From Clostridiaceae bacterium Marseille-Q3526 (GTDB lineage: Bacteria; Bacillota; Clostridia; Lachnospirales; Lachnospiraceae), in contig JAGTTS010000004.1 in NCBI GenBank assembly GCA_018223375.1, forward strand, positions 248,001-312,000: a stretch of 64,000 nt of DNA, in the 5' to 3' direction. The translations under genes and the position numbers were made by a program. This document shows, piece by piece, positions 9,902 through 17,515 of the stretch (its first letter is position 1; every line of letters begins with the position of its first letter). The notes under the pieces were generated by a model. That model made no database searches, had not been told where the DNA came from, and saw only the letters and a list, made by a program, of their open reading frames with translations.

Positions 9902-10211
9902 GTTTATGAGGGTGCTGGTTATGTTTGATCTTCCAGTAGGGACATCAGAACAGAGGCGGGAATATGCAAAATTTCGAAAATTTTTAATAAAAAATGGTTT
10001 TTTGATGATGCAGGAATCGATTTATTGTAAACTGGCGCTGAATGGAACAGCTACTGCTGCGATCATTGCTCAGGTGAAGAAAAATAAGCCGGCAGAGGGA
10101 TTGGTGCAGCTTTTGTCTGTGACGGAAAAACAGTATGCCAAAATGGAATTCATCATTGGTGAGTCCAGCCATAATGTATTGGATAGTGATGAAAGACTGG
10201 TGATTTTATGA
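9891..10211 (+). CDS. cas2: CRISPR-associated protein Cas2 (type II)
   Basis: 106 aa with the Cas2 signature RFMRVLVMFDLPVGTSEQRR near the N-terminus, including the conserved Asp after the first beta strand. It forms the central dimer of the Cas1-Cas2 integrase. I kept the TTG start at 9891 because MSYRFMR is conserved in type II Cas2; an ATG at 9906 is the alternative. It overlaps cas1 by 11 bases and csn2 by four, forming one tightly packed operon. Confidence 0.92.
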   Translation: MSYRFMRVLVMFDLPVGTSEQRREYAKFRKFLIKNGFLMMQESIYCKLALNGTATAAIIAQVKKNKPAEGLVQLLSVTEKQYAKMEFIIGESSHNVLDSDERLVIL

Positions 10212-10876
10212 AGCTGGTACATCCAGAATGGAAAATGCAGATCGATTGTAAGGAAAACCAGGCGGTTCTTTGGATCATGGAATCACCGAGGATCTTTCGG
10301 ACGTATTTGGAAGCATTTTTGTGTCAGATGCAGACGAGAGAAGGCAGATTTGTTCTGTCGGAGGATGACAAAGAGCTGGAGCTTTACAAAGCAGCAGAGT
10401 TAATTTTGAATCCATTTGAGATAGATGTTAACGATAAAAAGATTTTAAATAAAATTTATTCAGAACTAAAAGAATTTGCATTTGGAGAAAGCTATTACTT
10501 AAAGACAAGAGAAATGTTTGGTTTGCTTACATCGTATTTTATGGAATTGGAGAAGGAGATGTGTATTCCTTTGACATGTGCTGAGCCCGATTTGGTACAG
10601 GTTTTAAAAGCTCTGGATGTAAAGACAGAAGAATCCGAGTGTGATATGGTAGAGATGATTGGACAATATCTTCATCTAGCGGCGAAATTGATGAATAAAA
10701 AGGTGATAGTCTTTGTTAATCTGTCGGCATATTTAGAAAGCTGGGAAATCGAAAAACTATTAAAAGAGGCATTTTACTTAAAATTATATGTAATATTGAT
10801 GGAACGGCAGGAAATTGATCTTGCAATCAGTAAAAAATGTTATATAATTGATAGAGACTATTGTGAAATTTATTAG
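10208..10876 (+). CDS. csn2: CRISPR adaptation protein Csn2
   Basis: 222 aa, in the fourth position of a cas9-cas1-cas2 operon, which is diagnostic for subtype II-A. It starts MKLVHPEWKMQIDC and has the mixed alpha/beta pattern of Csn2 (VLSEDDKELELYKAAELILNPFEIDVNDKKILNKIYSEL, written here only as family pattern near residues 50-90). Csn2 forms a tetrameric ring that binds free DNA ends and helps spacer acquisition with Cas1-Cas2 and Cas9. The stop is only 60 bases before the first CRISPR repeat. Identification rests on position, length and general pattern. Confidence 0.85.
   Translation: MKLVHPEWKMQIDCKENQAVLWIMESPRIFRTYLEAFLCQMQTREGRFVLSEDDKELELYKAAELILNPFEIDVNDKKILNKIYSELKEFAFGESYYLKTREMFGLLTSYFMELEKEMCIPLTCAEPDLVQVLKALDVKTEESECDMVEMIGQYLHLAAKLMNKKVIVFVNLSAYLESWEIEKLLKEAFYLKLYVILMERQEIDLAISKKCYIIDRDYCEIY
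10821..10848 (+). promoter_or_regulatory. Possible promoter of the CRISPR array
   Basis: TTGCAA (10821-10826) and TATAAT (10843-10848) with a 16-bp spacer lie inside the 3' end of csn2. A start near 10855 would place about 80 nt of leader before the first repeat. Read by eye only. Confidence 0.45.
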
Positions 10877-10936
10877 TTCACAATGCTTGAGTACCAGAAC
10901 GTTAGGCCTGATGGGGCTTATCTTCTTGAATTTGAG
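10877..10936 (+). promoter_or_regulatory. CRISPR leader with anchoring sequence
   Basis: The leader ends in ATTTGAG directly before the first repeat. This is the same leader-anchoring motif described for streptococcal II-A systems, where Cas1-Cas2 recognises it. It also contains GCTTGAGTACCA (10885-10896), the exact reverse complement of the last 12 bases of the repeat. Confidence 0.65.
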
Positions 10937-11415
10937 GTTTGAGAATGATGTAAATTAGTATGGTACTCAAGCTATAAAGTGATTGAAAGAAATCACAATA
11001 TGTTTGAGAATGATGTAAATTAGTATGGTACTCAAGCGGTAATCTTTCGCCCAGTGATAAAAAGTGTGTTTGAGAATGATGTAAATTAGTATGGTACTCA
11101 AGCAAAAGGAAACACTTGCACTATCACAACAATGTTTGAGAATGATGTAAATTAGTATGGTACTCAAGCCAACCTTTTCTTTTTCCTGAAGCGCTTCTGT
11201 TTGAGAATGATGTAAATTAGTATGGTACTCAAGCGCAGAATCAAGTTATTACAAGTAACACAAAGTTTGAGAATGATGTAAATTAGTATGGTACTCAAGC
11301 CTCTGAGCGATAACGTCTGTACATTTCATAGTTTGAGAATGATGTAAATTAGTATGGTACTCAAGCCTTTCATCTCATGCGTCTCGTCCACGATTGGTTT
11401 GAGAATGATGTAAAT
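10937..11415 (+). CRISPR. Type II-A CRISPR array, 7 spacers
   Basis: Seven identical 36-bp repeats start at 10937, 11002, 11068, 11134, 11199, 11265 and 11331. Each begins GTTTGAGAATGATGTAAAT and ends TGGTACTCAAGC. The seven spacers are 29-30 nt. The eighth, terminal repeat (11397-11415) keeps only the first 19 bases and then diverges, which marks the old end of the array. Transcription runs with the cas genes, and new spacers enter next to csn2. I found no obvious match of any spacer to the integrated element or other parts of this window, reading by eye. Confidence 0.97.
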
Positions 11416-11775
11416 AAAGATTCTTTCTAGAGCTATGGTCGTTTTAAAAAATTTTTTTAGAGAGCTAGAGGAAAATGTGAAAAATATTATTGATATAGAA
11501 AATACTTTTGAAAATGTGTTTAGGTATATCTATCTATATAATGTCATGTCTTTTTTCATTTGAAACTACTAGTTATTTATACAGGTAATAAATTCTATAA
11601 CCCCACCATTTTACTTACGGAATTTAGAATAAACTTTATCATTGATGTCCTAAAATTGCCTTGATAACTTTAATGCGGTATTTCGATACTTTGAAGATAA
11701 GCATAAATTTATAATTTTAAAATGATTTAAAAGAAATTAAAATGTGTAAGAATATCGTAAAGACATTCTGAACAT
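11416..11775. other. AT-rich stretch without recognisable genes
   Basis: Between the degenerate last repeat and the modular repeat there is AT-rich sequence with no open frame of note, no array-like structure and no clear promoter pair. I see nothing in it that I can name. Confidence 0.5.
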
Positions 11776-12015
11776 TGATATGGTATAATAACTCCAAAAT
11801 ACAGCTGTGCTGCGCACATCTGCCGCCGTCTCTGGCAGCTAAAACATTTTGTCGTTACCATATCAGGTGAAAACAAATGTCTGCTTCGCAGCCGCTTGTT
11901 TTCCTGCTGATATGGTATGATGAACACTTGACGAGGTTTTTCACGAGTCTAGTGAGAATACATACCTGTCCCACTTAGCGAGGTCTTTTCGAGCTTAGTG
12001 GGCATAGTACAATAA
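11776..12015 (+). repeat. Modular palindromic repeat, copy 1 (order A-B)
   Basis: About 240 bp nearly identical to 48282-48520 but with the two modules in the opposite order. Module A (about 11778-11920) starts after ATGGTATAAT and contains CCATATCAG...CTGATATGG as a long inverted repeat plus hairpins such as CTGCC/GGCAG and CTGCTTCGCAG. Module B (about 11911-12015) has two similar hairpins (CACTTGAC/GTCTAGTG and CCCACTTAGC/GCTTAGTGGG, one mismatch each). Module borders carry ATGGTATAAT or a variant. It lies directly before a gene, as does copy 2. The short open frames in it look incidental. Confidence 0.8.
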
Positions 12016-12061
12016 CCCCACAACACGAAGCGCCACATCTCCCAAAGAAAGGGGGCATCAG

Positions 12062-13039
12062 ATGAAAGAACGAAAATTAAAGCCCGGAAAAGAAACGATT
12101 TTGATTTGTCTTGGGACGGCGAACCTGGTTTTAGTGGCAGGCGGGCTTTTTTTTTTTGCCGGGGAGAACAGGAGCCTTCTTCGCCAGGTGCAGGAACTGC
12201 AGGTAAAAGTCAGCCAGATGGAGGGCAGTGTAACTGATACGGTTCGTGGGATTTCCTCAGAAATTCAGAGAGGACAGGAACGGGCCGACAGCTTTGTGGA
12301 TCAGTTTCAGGTGACAGTCACCTCGAAGGATAGTCTGAGAGCAGAAGTTCATGTGACGGCAGATTTGAAGGAATACCGGGAAGGGGAGGAAGTTTATTTC
12401 ATATGGGAGGGGGCGGAAGAAACCGTCAGTCTTCCGGCAGTCCGGACGGAAGGCACGCAGTTTCAGGCAGAGACGGAGGTATCGGCCCTGACAGAGTCGG
12501 GAATCCTTAAAATTTATAAAAAGAGCGGGGAAGAAATAAAGGGAGAGATCTTAGAACACGTGTCGGTGAAGGATGCCTGTTTTCTTCAGATGGATTGTTC
12601 CGGATTCCTGGGCTGGAGCAGCGGGACAGGAAAGACAGAAGTGGAGCTTTCTCCGGACGTCTCACTGTTTACAGTCAGTGTGCCAGAAGACGTTTATTTA
12701 ACCAGGGCGGAGGTTCAGATTTATATTGGAAATGAGATGATACAGGCGCAGAATCTTCTGGAAACAGAGAAGACAAGCGGAGCAGAGGGAGATACTGCCT
12801 GGATGGAAGGCACGGATAGTATCTATACGGCTTCCTGGAACATGAAGCTGAGTCCGGAGACAGGGGACCGGATCGATCTTCGCATTGTCGCTGAGGACTC
12901 CAATGGAACCGTCTATTCGGCTGTTGCGGCCCGAGGGATTGTGCAGGAGGAAAACGGCCTTCTTTCTATCACAGAGGAGCCTTCTGACCAGACACTTCAC
13001 ATCGAGCCGGAAGGTGAGAAGGCATGGCAGAGGCAGTGA
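12062..13039 (+). CDS. Membrane-anchored extracytoplasmic protein of unknown function
   Basis: 325 aa. A short basic N-terminus (MKERKLKPGKE) is followed by one hydrophobic segment (about residues 15-34) and a coiled-coil-like stretch (LLRQVQELQVKVSQMEGSV), so it is probably a type II membrane protein with the bulk outside the cell. The remainder is beta-rich with repeated EV/TV segments and no motif I recognise. Start supported by AAAGGGGG upstream. The membrane segment is encoded through an uninterrupted run of 11 T (12147-12157), which is a candidate site for slippage and on/off switching. No functional partner is evident; the next gene is leuS under its own T-box. Confidence 0.7.
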   Translation: MKERKLKPGKETILICLGTANLVLVAGGLFFFAGENRSLLRQVQELQVKVSQMEGSVTDTVRGISSEIQRGQERADSFVDQFQVTVTSKDSLRAEVHVTADLKEYREGEEVYFIWEGAEETVSLPAVRTEGTQFQAETEVSALTESGILKIYKKSGEEIKGEILEHVSVKDACFLQMDCSGFLGWSSGTGKTEVELSPDVSLFTVSVPEDVYLTRAEVQIYIGNEMIQAQNLLETEKTSGAEGDTAWMEGTDSIYTASWNMKLSPETGDRIDLRIVAEDSNGTVYSAVAARGIVQEENGLLSITEEPSDQTLHIEPEGEKAWQRQ

Positions 13040-13125
13040 GATTTGATATGCAAGCTCCATAAGGCGGCTGTGGAAATGCAGCGGAAATTGCCTGGAAAAT
13101 CGCCTGGAAATCGCCTGGCAGAACC

Positions 13126-13154
13126 TTGACAGCCGTCTGCAAGTATGTTAAATT
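13126..13154 (+). promoter_or_regulatory. Promoter of the leuS T-box transcript
   Basis: TTGACA at 13126-13131, then 17 bp, then TAAATT at 13149-13154. The short repeats of GCCTGGAAA just upstream (13090-13120) have no known meaning. Confidence 0.6.
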
Positions 13155-13160
13155 AAGAAC

Positions 13161-13530
13161 CATCAGTAAATGCTGGGAAGAGGAATAGTAGAGTGTAGGA
13201 ACCATCAGAGAGCTGCCGTGTGGTGCGAGGCAGTTGGGGAGCGCGTTTGAACTCGCCTTGGAGCAGCCTGCTGAAGGGAAGGCCGACAGATTTGATTTCT
13301 ATGTGAATATAATCGGAGCCCTCCTGAGTAGGCAGAGCCGGAAGCCGCCCGTTATGCGGTGAGGAGAAAATGCCGTTTGAGTCTGCGCCTGGCCGTATGA
13401 TTCAGGACAGCAGTCAGGCAGTTTCCCCCATAAGAGCATGCCCACGGCATGAAATAGAGTGGTACCGCGCGAGAGGATAAGCCTTGCGTCTCTATGCAGA
13501 ATCAGCAGAGAGAGGCAGGGCATTTTTTAT
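13161..13530 (+). promoter_or_regulatory. T-box leader (leucine) of leuS
   Basis: The leader has the T-box features in order: an AGTA-type box near GGAATAGTAGAG, a long stem I, the specifier context GAACTCGCC at 13249-13257 with CTC (Leu) as specifier triplet followed by a purine, the conserved T-box AGAGTGGTACCGCG at 13457-13470, and a terminator stem (GCCTTGCGTCTCT at 13481-13493 with AGAGAGGCAGGGC ending at 13521) followed by six T. Uncharged tRNA-Leu would bind specifier and T-box and favour the antiterminator, allowing leuS transcription when leucine is short. Confidence 0.93.
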
Positions 13531-13619
13531 TTCAGAGAAATTCTGGAAAGCAGAATGCTTCCTTATGCAGCAACTCGTTTCTCCAGATTCTGCGTATATA
13601 ACAAAAGGAGGAAATGAAA

Positions 13620-16031
13620 ATGGCACAGTACAACCATACCGCCATTGAGAAAAAGTGGCGGGAAAACTGGGAAAAGAACCCGATCAATGTCAATGATGGA
13701 AAAAAAGAAAAATATTACTGTCTGGATATGTTCCCATATCCGTCTGGAAGCGGTCTTCACGTAGGCCACTGGAGAGGCTACGTAATTTCTGACGTTTGGA
13801 GCCGCTACCAGCTTCTCAGAGGAAAATATGTCATTCATCCCATGGGCTGGGATGCGTTCGGACTTCCGGCAGAGAACTATGCAATCAAGATGGGCGTTCA
13901 TCCGGCTAAATCTACAGCTGAGAACATCAAGAACATTAAGCGCCAGATCGGCGAGATTGCCGCAATTTATGACTGGGATATGGAGGTCAATACAACAGAT
14001 CCGAACTTCTACAAGTGGACGCAGTGGATTTTCGTGCAGATGTTCAAGAAGGGCCTTGCCTATGAGAAGGAGTTCCCCATTAACTGGTGTCCGTCCTGTA
14101 AGACAGGCCTTGCCAACGAGGAGGTTGTCAACGGCTGCTGCGAGCGCTGCGGAACTGCCGTTACGAAGAAGAACCTCCGCCAGTGGATGCTTAAGATTAC
14201 CGCTTATGCAGAGCGCCTGTTAAATGATCTGGACAAGTTAGACTGGCCAGAGAAGGTTAAAAAAATGCAGAGCGAGTGGATTGGAAAATCCTACGGCGCA
14301 GAGGTAGATTTCCCGGTAGAGGGCAGAGAGGACAAGATCACTGTCTACACCACCAGACCGGATACTCTTCACGGCGCTACCTTTATGGTACTGGCTCCGG
14401 AGCACGCTCTGGCTAAGAGCCTGGCTACCGATGAGACGAGAGAAGCAGTAGAGAAGTACATTTTCGACGCTTCCATGAAGTCCAATGTAGATCGTCTTCA
14501 GGATAAGGAAAAGACGGGAGTATTTACCGGTTCCTACGCAGTGAACCCGTTAAATGGAGCAAAGGTTCCGATCTGGCTGTCCGACTATGTACTGGCAGAT
14601 TACGGTACAGGCGCTATTATGTGTGTTCCGGCTCACGATGACCGCGACTTTGAGTTTGCCACCAAGTTCGGCATTCCGATTATCCAGGTTATCGCCAAGG
14701 ACGGAAAAGAGATTGAGAACATGACAGAGGCCTACACAGAGGCAAGCGGAACCATGATCAATTCCGGCGAGTGGAACGGAATGGAGTCTTCTGTCCTGAA
14801 GAAGGAAGCTCCTGAGATGATTGAAAAAATGGGTATTGGCCGCAAGACTGTCAACTACAAGCTGCGCGACTGGGTATTCTCCCGCCAGAGATACTGGGGC
14901 GAGCCGATTCCGATTATCCACTGTCCGAAGTGCGGAAACGTGCCGGTTCCTGAGGATCAGCTTCCGCTGACGCTGCCGGAGGTAGACAGCTACCAGCCAA
15001 CTGGTACAGGTGAGTCTCCGCTGGCTGTCATCGACGAGTGGGTGAACACAACCTGCCCATGCTGCGGCGCTCCGGCTAAGAGAGAGACCAACACCATGCC
15101 TCAGTGGGCTGGTTCTTCCTGGTATTTCCTCCGCTACGTGGACAGCAAGAACAACGAAGCTCTTGTTTCCAAGGAGAAAGCAGACAAATACCTTCCGGTT
15201 GATATGTACATCGGCGGTGTAGAGCACGCGGTGCTTCACCTTCTGTACTCCCGCTTCTATACCAAGTTCCTCCACGATATCGGCGTGGTTGACTTTGACG
15301 AGCCGTTCAAGAAGCTGTTCAACCAGGGAATGATTACCGGAAAGAACGGAATCAAGATGAGCAAGTCCAAGGGCAATGTAGTTTCTCCGGATGATCTGGT
15401 GCGCGATTACGGCTGCGACTCCTTGAGACTTTACGAGCTTTTCGTAGGCCCGCCGGAGTTAGACGCTGAGTGGGACGACAGAGGAATCGAGGGCGTTTCC
15501 AGATTCCTGAACCGTTTCTACAACCTGGTTATGACAAGCAAGGATAAAGATATCAAAGAGACGAAGGAAATGGTGAAGCTGCGCCACAAGCTGGTTTACG
15601 ACATCGAGCAGAGATTTGAGCAGTTCAGCTTAAATACTGTTATTTCCGGATTCATGGAGTACAATAACAAGTTCATTGAGCTGGCAAAGAAGGAAGGCGG
15701 AATCGATAAGGAGACCTTAAAGACCTTCGTCACCCTGCTGGCGCCGTTTGCCCCGCATCTGGGCGAGGAGCTCTGGAGAGAGCTGGGCGGCACAGACAGC
15801 GTATTCCACAGCACATGGCCAGAGTGCGATACAGAGGCCATGAAGGATGACGAGATTGAGATTGCCGTGCAGATCAACGGAAAGACGAGAGGCGTGGTAG
15901 CTCTTCCGGCCGACGTGGATAAAGAAACCGCTCTGGCAGCAGGAAAAGAAGCAGTAAAAGACAAACTGACAGGAAATATCGTAAAAGAAATCTATGTTCC
16001 TGGAAAAATTATAAACATTGTGCAGAAATAG
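13620..16031 (+). CDS. leuS: Leucyl-tRNA synthetase
   Basis: 803 aa from ATG 13620 (an in-frame ATG at 13614 is closer to the AGGAGG and gives 805 aa; the family usually starts MAQYN). Class I synthetase motifs are present: HIGH variant HVGH in PSGSGLHVGHWRG near residue 48 and KMSKS (IKMSKSKGNVV) near 579. The zinc-binding Cys clusters (CPSCKTGLANEEV, CERCG; CPKCGNVP, CPCCGAP), the CP1 editing domain (VYTTRPDTLHGATF, GTGAIMCVPAHDDRD) and the C-terminal anticodon-binding and MKDDEIEIAVQINGK domain follow. It charges tRNA-Leu. Expression is controlled by the T-box leader upstream. The element is integrated two bases after its stop codon. Confidence 0.97.
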   Translation: MAQYNHTAIEKKWRENWEKNPINVNDGKKEKYYCLDMFPYPSGSGLHVGHWRGYVISDVWSRYQLLRGKYVIHPMGWDAFGLPAENYAIKMGVHPAKSTAENIKNIKRQIGEIAAIYDWDMEVNTTDPNFYKWTQWIFVQMFKKGLAYEKEFPINWCPSCKTGLANEEVVNGCCERCGTAVTKKNLRQWMLKITAYAERLLNDLDKLDWPEKVKKMQSEWIGKSYGAEVDFPVEGREDKITVYTTRPDTLHGATFMVLAPEHALAKSLATDETREAVEKYIFDASMKSNVDRLQDKEKTGVFTGSYAVNPLNGAKVPIWLSDYVLADYGTGAIMCVPAHDDRDFEFATKFGIPIIQVIAKDGKEIENMTEAYTEASGTMINSGEWNGMESSVLKKEAPEMIEKMGIGRKTVNYKLRDWVFSRQRYWGEPIPIIHCPKCGNVPVPEDQLPLTLPEVDSYQPTGTGESPLAVIDEWVNTTCPCCGAPAKRETNTMPQWAGSSWYFLRYVDSKNNEALVSKEKADKYLPVDMYIGGVEHAVLHLLYSRFYTKFLHDIGVVDFDEPFKKLFNQGMITGKNGIKMSKSKGNVVSPDDLVRDYGCDSLRLYELFVGPPELDAEWDDRGIEGVSRFLNRFYNLVMTSKDKDIKETKEMVKLRHKLVYDIEQRFEQFSLNTVISGFMEYNNKFIELAKKEGGIDKETLKTFVTLLAPFAPHLGEELWRELGGTDSVFHSTWPECDTEAMKDDEIEIAVQINGKTRGVVALPADVDKETALAAGKEAVKDKLTGNIVKEIYVPGKIINIVQK

Positions 16032-16032
16032 G

Positions 16033-16081
16033 AATCAAAAGAGCCTTTTCCCTTATAAATCAAAGGGTTTAGGCTCTTTTT
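16033..16081 (+). repeat. Left attachment site (attL), also the leuS terminator
   Basis: A 49-bp sequence beginning AATCAAAAGAGCC and ending GGCTCTTTTT, repeated exactly at 34144-34192. It forms a terminator hairpin (AAAAGAGCC/GGCTCTTTT with an inner CCCTT/AAGGG pairing) for leuS. Integration recreates the terminator on the left side, leaving leuS intact. Confidence 0.9.
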
Positions 16082-16111
16082 TATCTTCTGTGATACTAAA
16101 ATGATACTATT

Positions 16112-17155
16112 TTATATTTTTTTGATTTTTGACACGATATCATTCTGAGTCGAAGGGAATAAATGAGAATAAGTTTTAAGTGTTATGGCTGGCGATTCAT
16201 GCCCTAATCGTTCTGCAACTAATAAGGGATTAGCTCCAAGGTTGATAAGCATAGAAGCATGAGAATGCCTCAGGTCATGAACACGAATTTGCTTTATCCC
16301 TGCTTTTTTGGCCCTGTCTCTCAGGACAGAGCGGACGTATTGAGGGCGTTTGTTAAATATACGGTCATCGGGAGCTGGTTCATACAGGTGTCCTACATAG
16401 TCCAATAGTTCAGCTGTCAAAAAATCCGGCATTAGAATAGTTCGTTCACTTCCGGCTGTTTTTGGTGGATTTATTAAATCTTTTCCAACTATTCGGTAAT
16501 ATGTTTTATTAATCGAAACAATATGCTGCTCAAAATCAATATCGTTCAATGTAAGGGCAAGAGCCTCTCCAACTCGCATACCGGTGTAATAAAGCAGCTC
16601 AAAAAGTGTGAAGTATTCTAAATTATCTTTGCATGCCTCAGAAAACTGCTTGTATTCTTCAGGAGTCCAGAAATTTATTTTTTGGCTTTTAAGCGATCCG
16701 ATGGACTTTGTGCATGGATTTTTGGGTAACCCCATATATTCTACTGCATACGAAAAGATAGCTTTTAAATACACATTAATCATATGGGCATAAGAATTAC
16801 TTAAATTTTTCTTTAGCAGTTCAGTCTGCCAGGCTGCTATATCAGAAGGGCCAATATCTGAAATAATTCGGTCTTTAAAAAAAGGCAGTACATGCTTGTC
16901 AAGCATACCAAACCTGACAGAAGAGGAGCTTTCTCTGATTCTGGGAGTAATGTAAGCCTTGTATTTTTGGTACAGAGCCTCAAAAGTGATATCTGGATTT
17001 TTGGAAAATTGTTCCAAGAATTTACGTTCCCAGTCTTTTGCATCTCTTTGAAGCTTGAATCCTCTTTTTAATTTCTGTTTTTTCTGGCCTTGCCAATTAA
17101 CGTAATAGAATTTGCAGTACCAGGTGTTTGTCTTCTCATCTTTATAGATGGGCAT
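16112..17155 (-). CDS. int: Tyrosine recombinase / phage integrase
   Basis: 347 aa with all three integrase parts: an N-terminal AP2-like arm-binding domain (MPIYKDEKTNTWYCKFYYVNW), a SAM-like core-binding domain (about 60-165) and the catalytic domain with Arg in TGMRVGEAL, HDLRH (H293, R296), LGHES (H319) and the nucleophile Tyr in LKTYSHLF (Y329). It should catalyse integration into and excision from the leuS terminator. The start has GGAGGAAGAGA directly upstream. It is the outermost gene, 31 bases from the left repeat, as in most integrative elements. Confidence 0.95.
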   Translation of the reverse strand: MPIYKDEKTNTWYCKFYYVNWQGQKKQKLKRGFKLQRDAKDWERKFLEQFSKNPDITFEALYQKYKAYITPRIRESSSSVRFGMLDKHVLPFFKDRIISDIGPSDIAAWQTELLKKNLSNSYAHMINVYLKAIFSYAVEYMGLPKNPCTKSIGSLKSQKINFWTPEEYKQFSEACKDNLEYFTLFELLYYTGMRVGEALALTLNDIDFEQHIVSINKTYYRIVGKDLINPPKTAGSERTILMPDFLTAELLDYVGHLYEPAPDDRIFNKRPQYVRSVLRDRAKKAGIKQIRVHDLRHSHASMLINLGANPLLVAERLGHESPAITLKTYSHLFPSTQNDIVSKIKKI

Positions 17156-17236
17156 TCTCTTCCTCCATTTCTGGCCGGGGGCGGTGGCTAAAAAACGAAG
17201 GTTGACGAATTTTTATGGATGACATATAATATACTT

Positions 17237-17341
17237 AACAGGAGAGCCGGAAGGGAAACACCACTTCCCCGCCCCGGCGAAAAATAGTTAGTTATAGAAA
17301 ATAGCCGTCTACTTTTCCAGAGTCAGGACGGCTATTTTTTA
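17237..17341 (+). ncRNA. Antisense antitoxin RNA of a type I toxin-antitoxin module, copy 1
   Basis: A promoter (TTGACG 17202-17207, 17 bp, TATAAT 17225-17230) starts a short transcript that ends at a strong terminator: AATAGCCGTC (17301-17310) pairs with GACGGCTATT (17328-17337) before a T run. The RNA is antisense to the last 49 bases of the toxin gene and its 3' untranslated region, the arrangement of TxpA/RatA and BsrG/SR4. The terminator hairpin lies inside the toxin reading frame. The second copy at 34273-34381 keeps the promoter boxes and the stem through pairing-preserving changes. Confidence 0.72.
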
Positions 17342-17415
17342 CGGGTATATGTCAGTATTGCAACTATAAGCAACGCAACGGAAACTATTAGTTGTAATTC
17401 CTCGTATGTACTCAT
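17293..17415 (-). CDS. Holin-like type I toxin peptide, copy 1
   Basis: A 40-aa peptide starting MSTYEELQLIVSVALLIVAI: a short polar start, one transmembrane helix (residues 8-22), then a basic, polar tail ending in GYFL. This is the pattern of the 'putative holin-like toxin' family found in Firmicutes prophages. The start is preceded by GGAGGTGG, which is buried in a hairpin (GCACC with GGTGC around CCGA/TCGG), a usual safeguard for type I toxins. A TATAAT at 17485-17480 (minus) is the likely -10 box. Membrane depolarisation is the expected toxic activity by family. It should help keep the element in the cell. Confidence 0.72.
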
Positions 17416-17515
17416 TGGCACCACCTCCGAACAGGCTCGGAACGGGTGCAGCTCGTCCCCCGGCTCCCCGGGTAAGTATATTATATGTCATAGTACAGGC
17501 TCAAGATTGAGCTGG

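Noticed and set aside
10902..11167. Minus-strand open frames with repeated peptide STILIYIILK
   Set aside because: They are translations of the CRISPR repeats and not genes.
10937..11396. Self-targeting spacers against the integrated element
   Set aside because: I compared the seven spacers with the element by eye and saw no match; a computed search of the whole genome would be needed to exclude it.
11727..11927. Minus-strand open frame in the modular repeat that resembles another at 48348-48569
   Set aside because: The similarity follows from the DNA repeat itself; there is no ribosome site, the frames end differently and the hairpin structure explains the sequence better.
13081..13125. 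GCCTGGAAA repeats as a CRISPR-like or iteron array
   Set aside because: There are only three imperfect units in 30 bp without neighbours that would support either role.
14550..15275. Long minus-strand open frame of 241 codons inside leuS
   Set aside because: It is a shadow of leuS codon use; leuS is intact and conserved over the same stretch.
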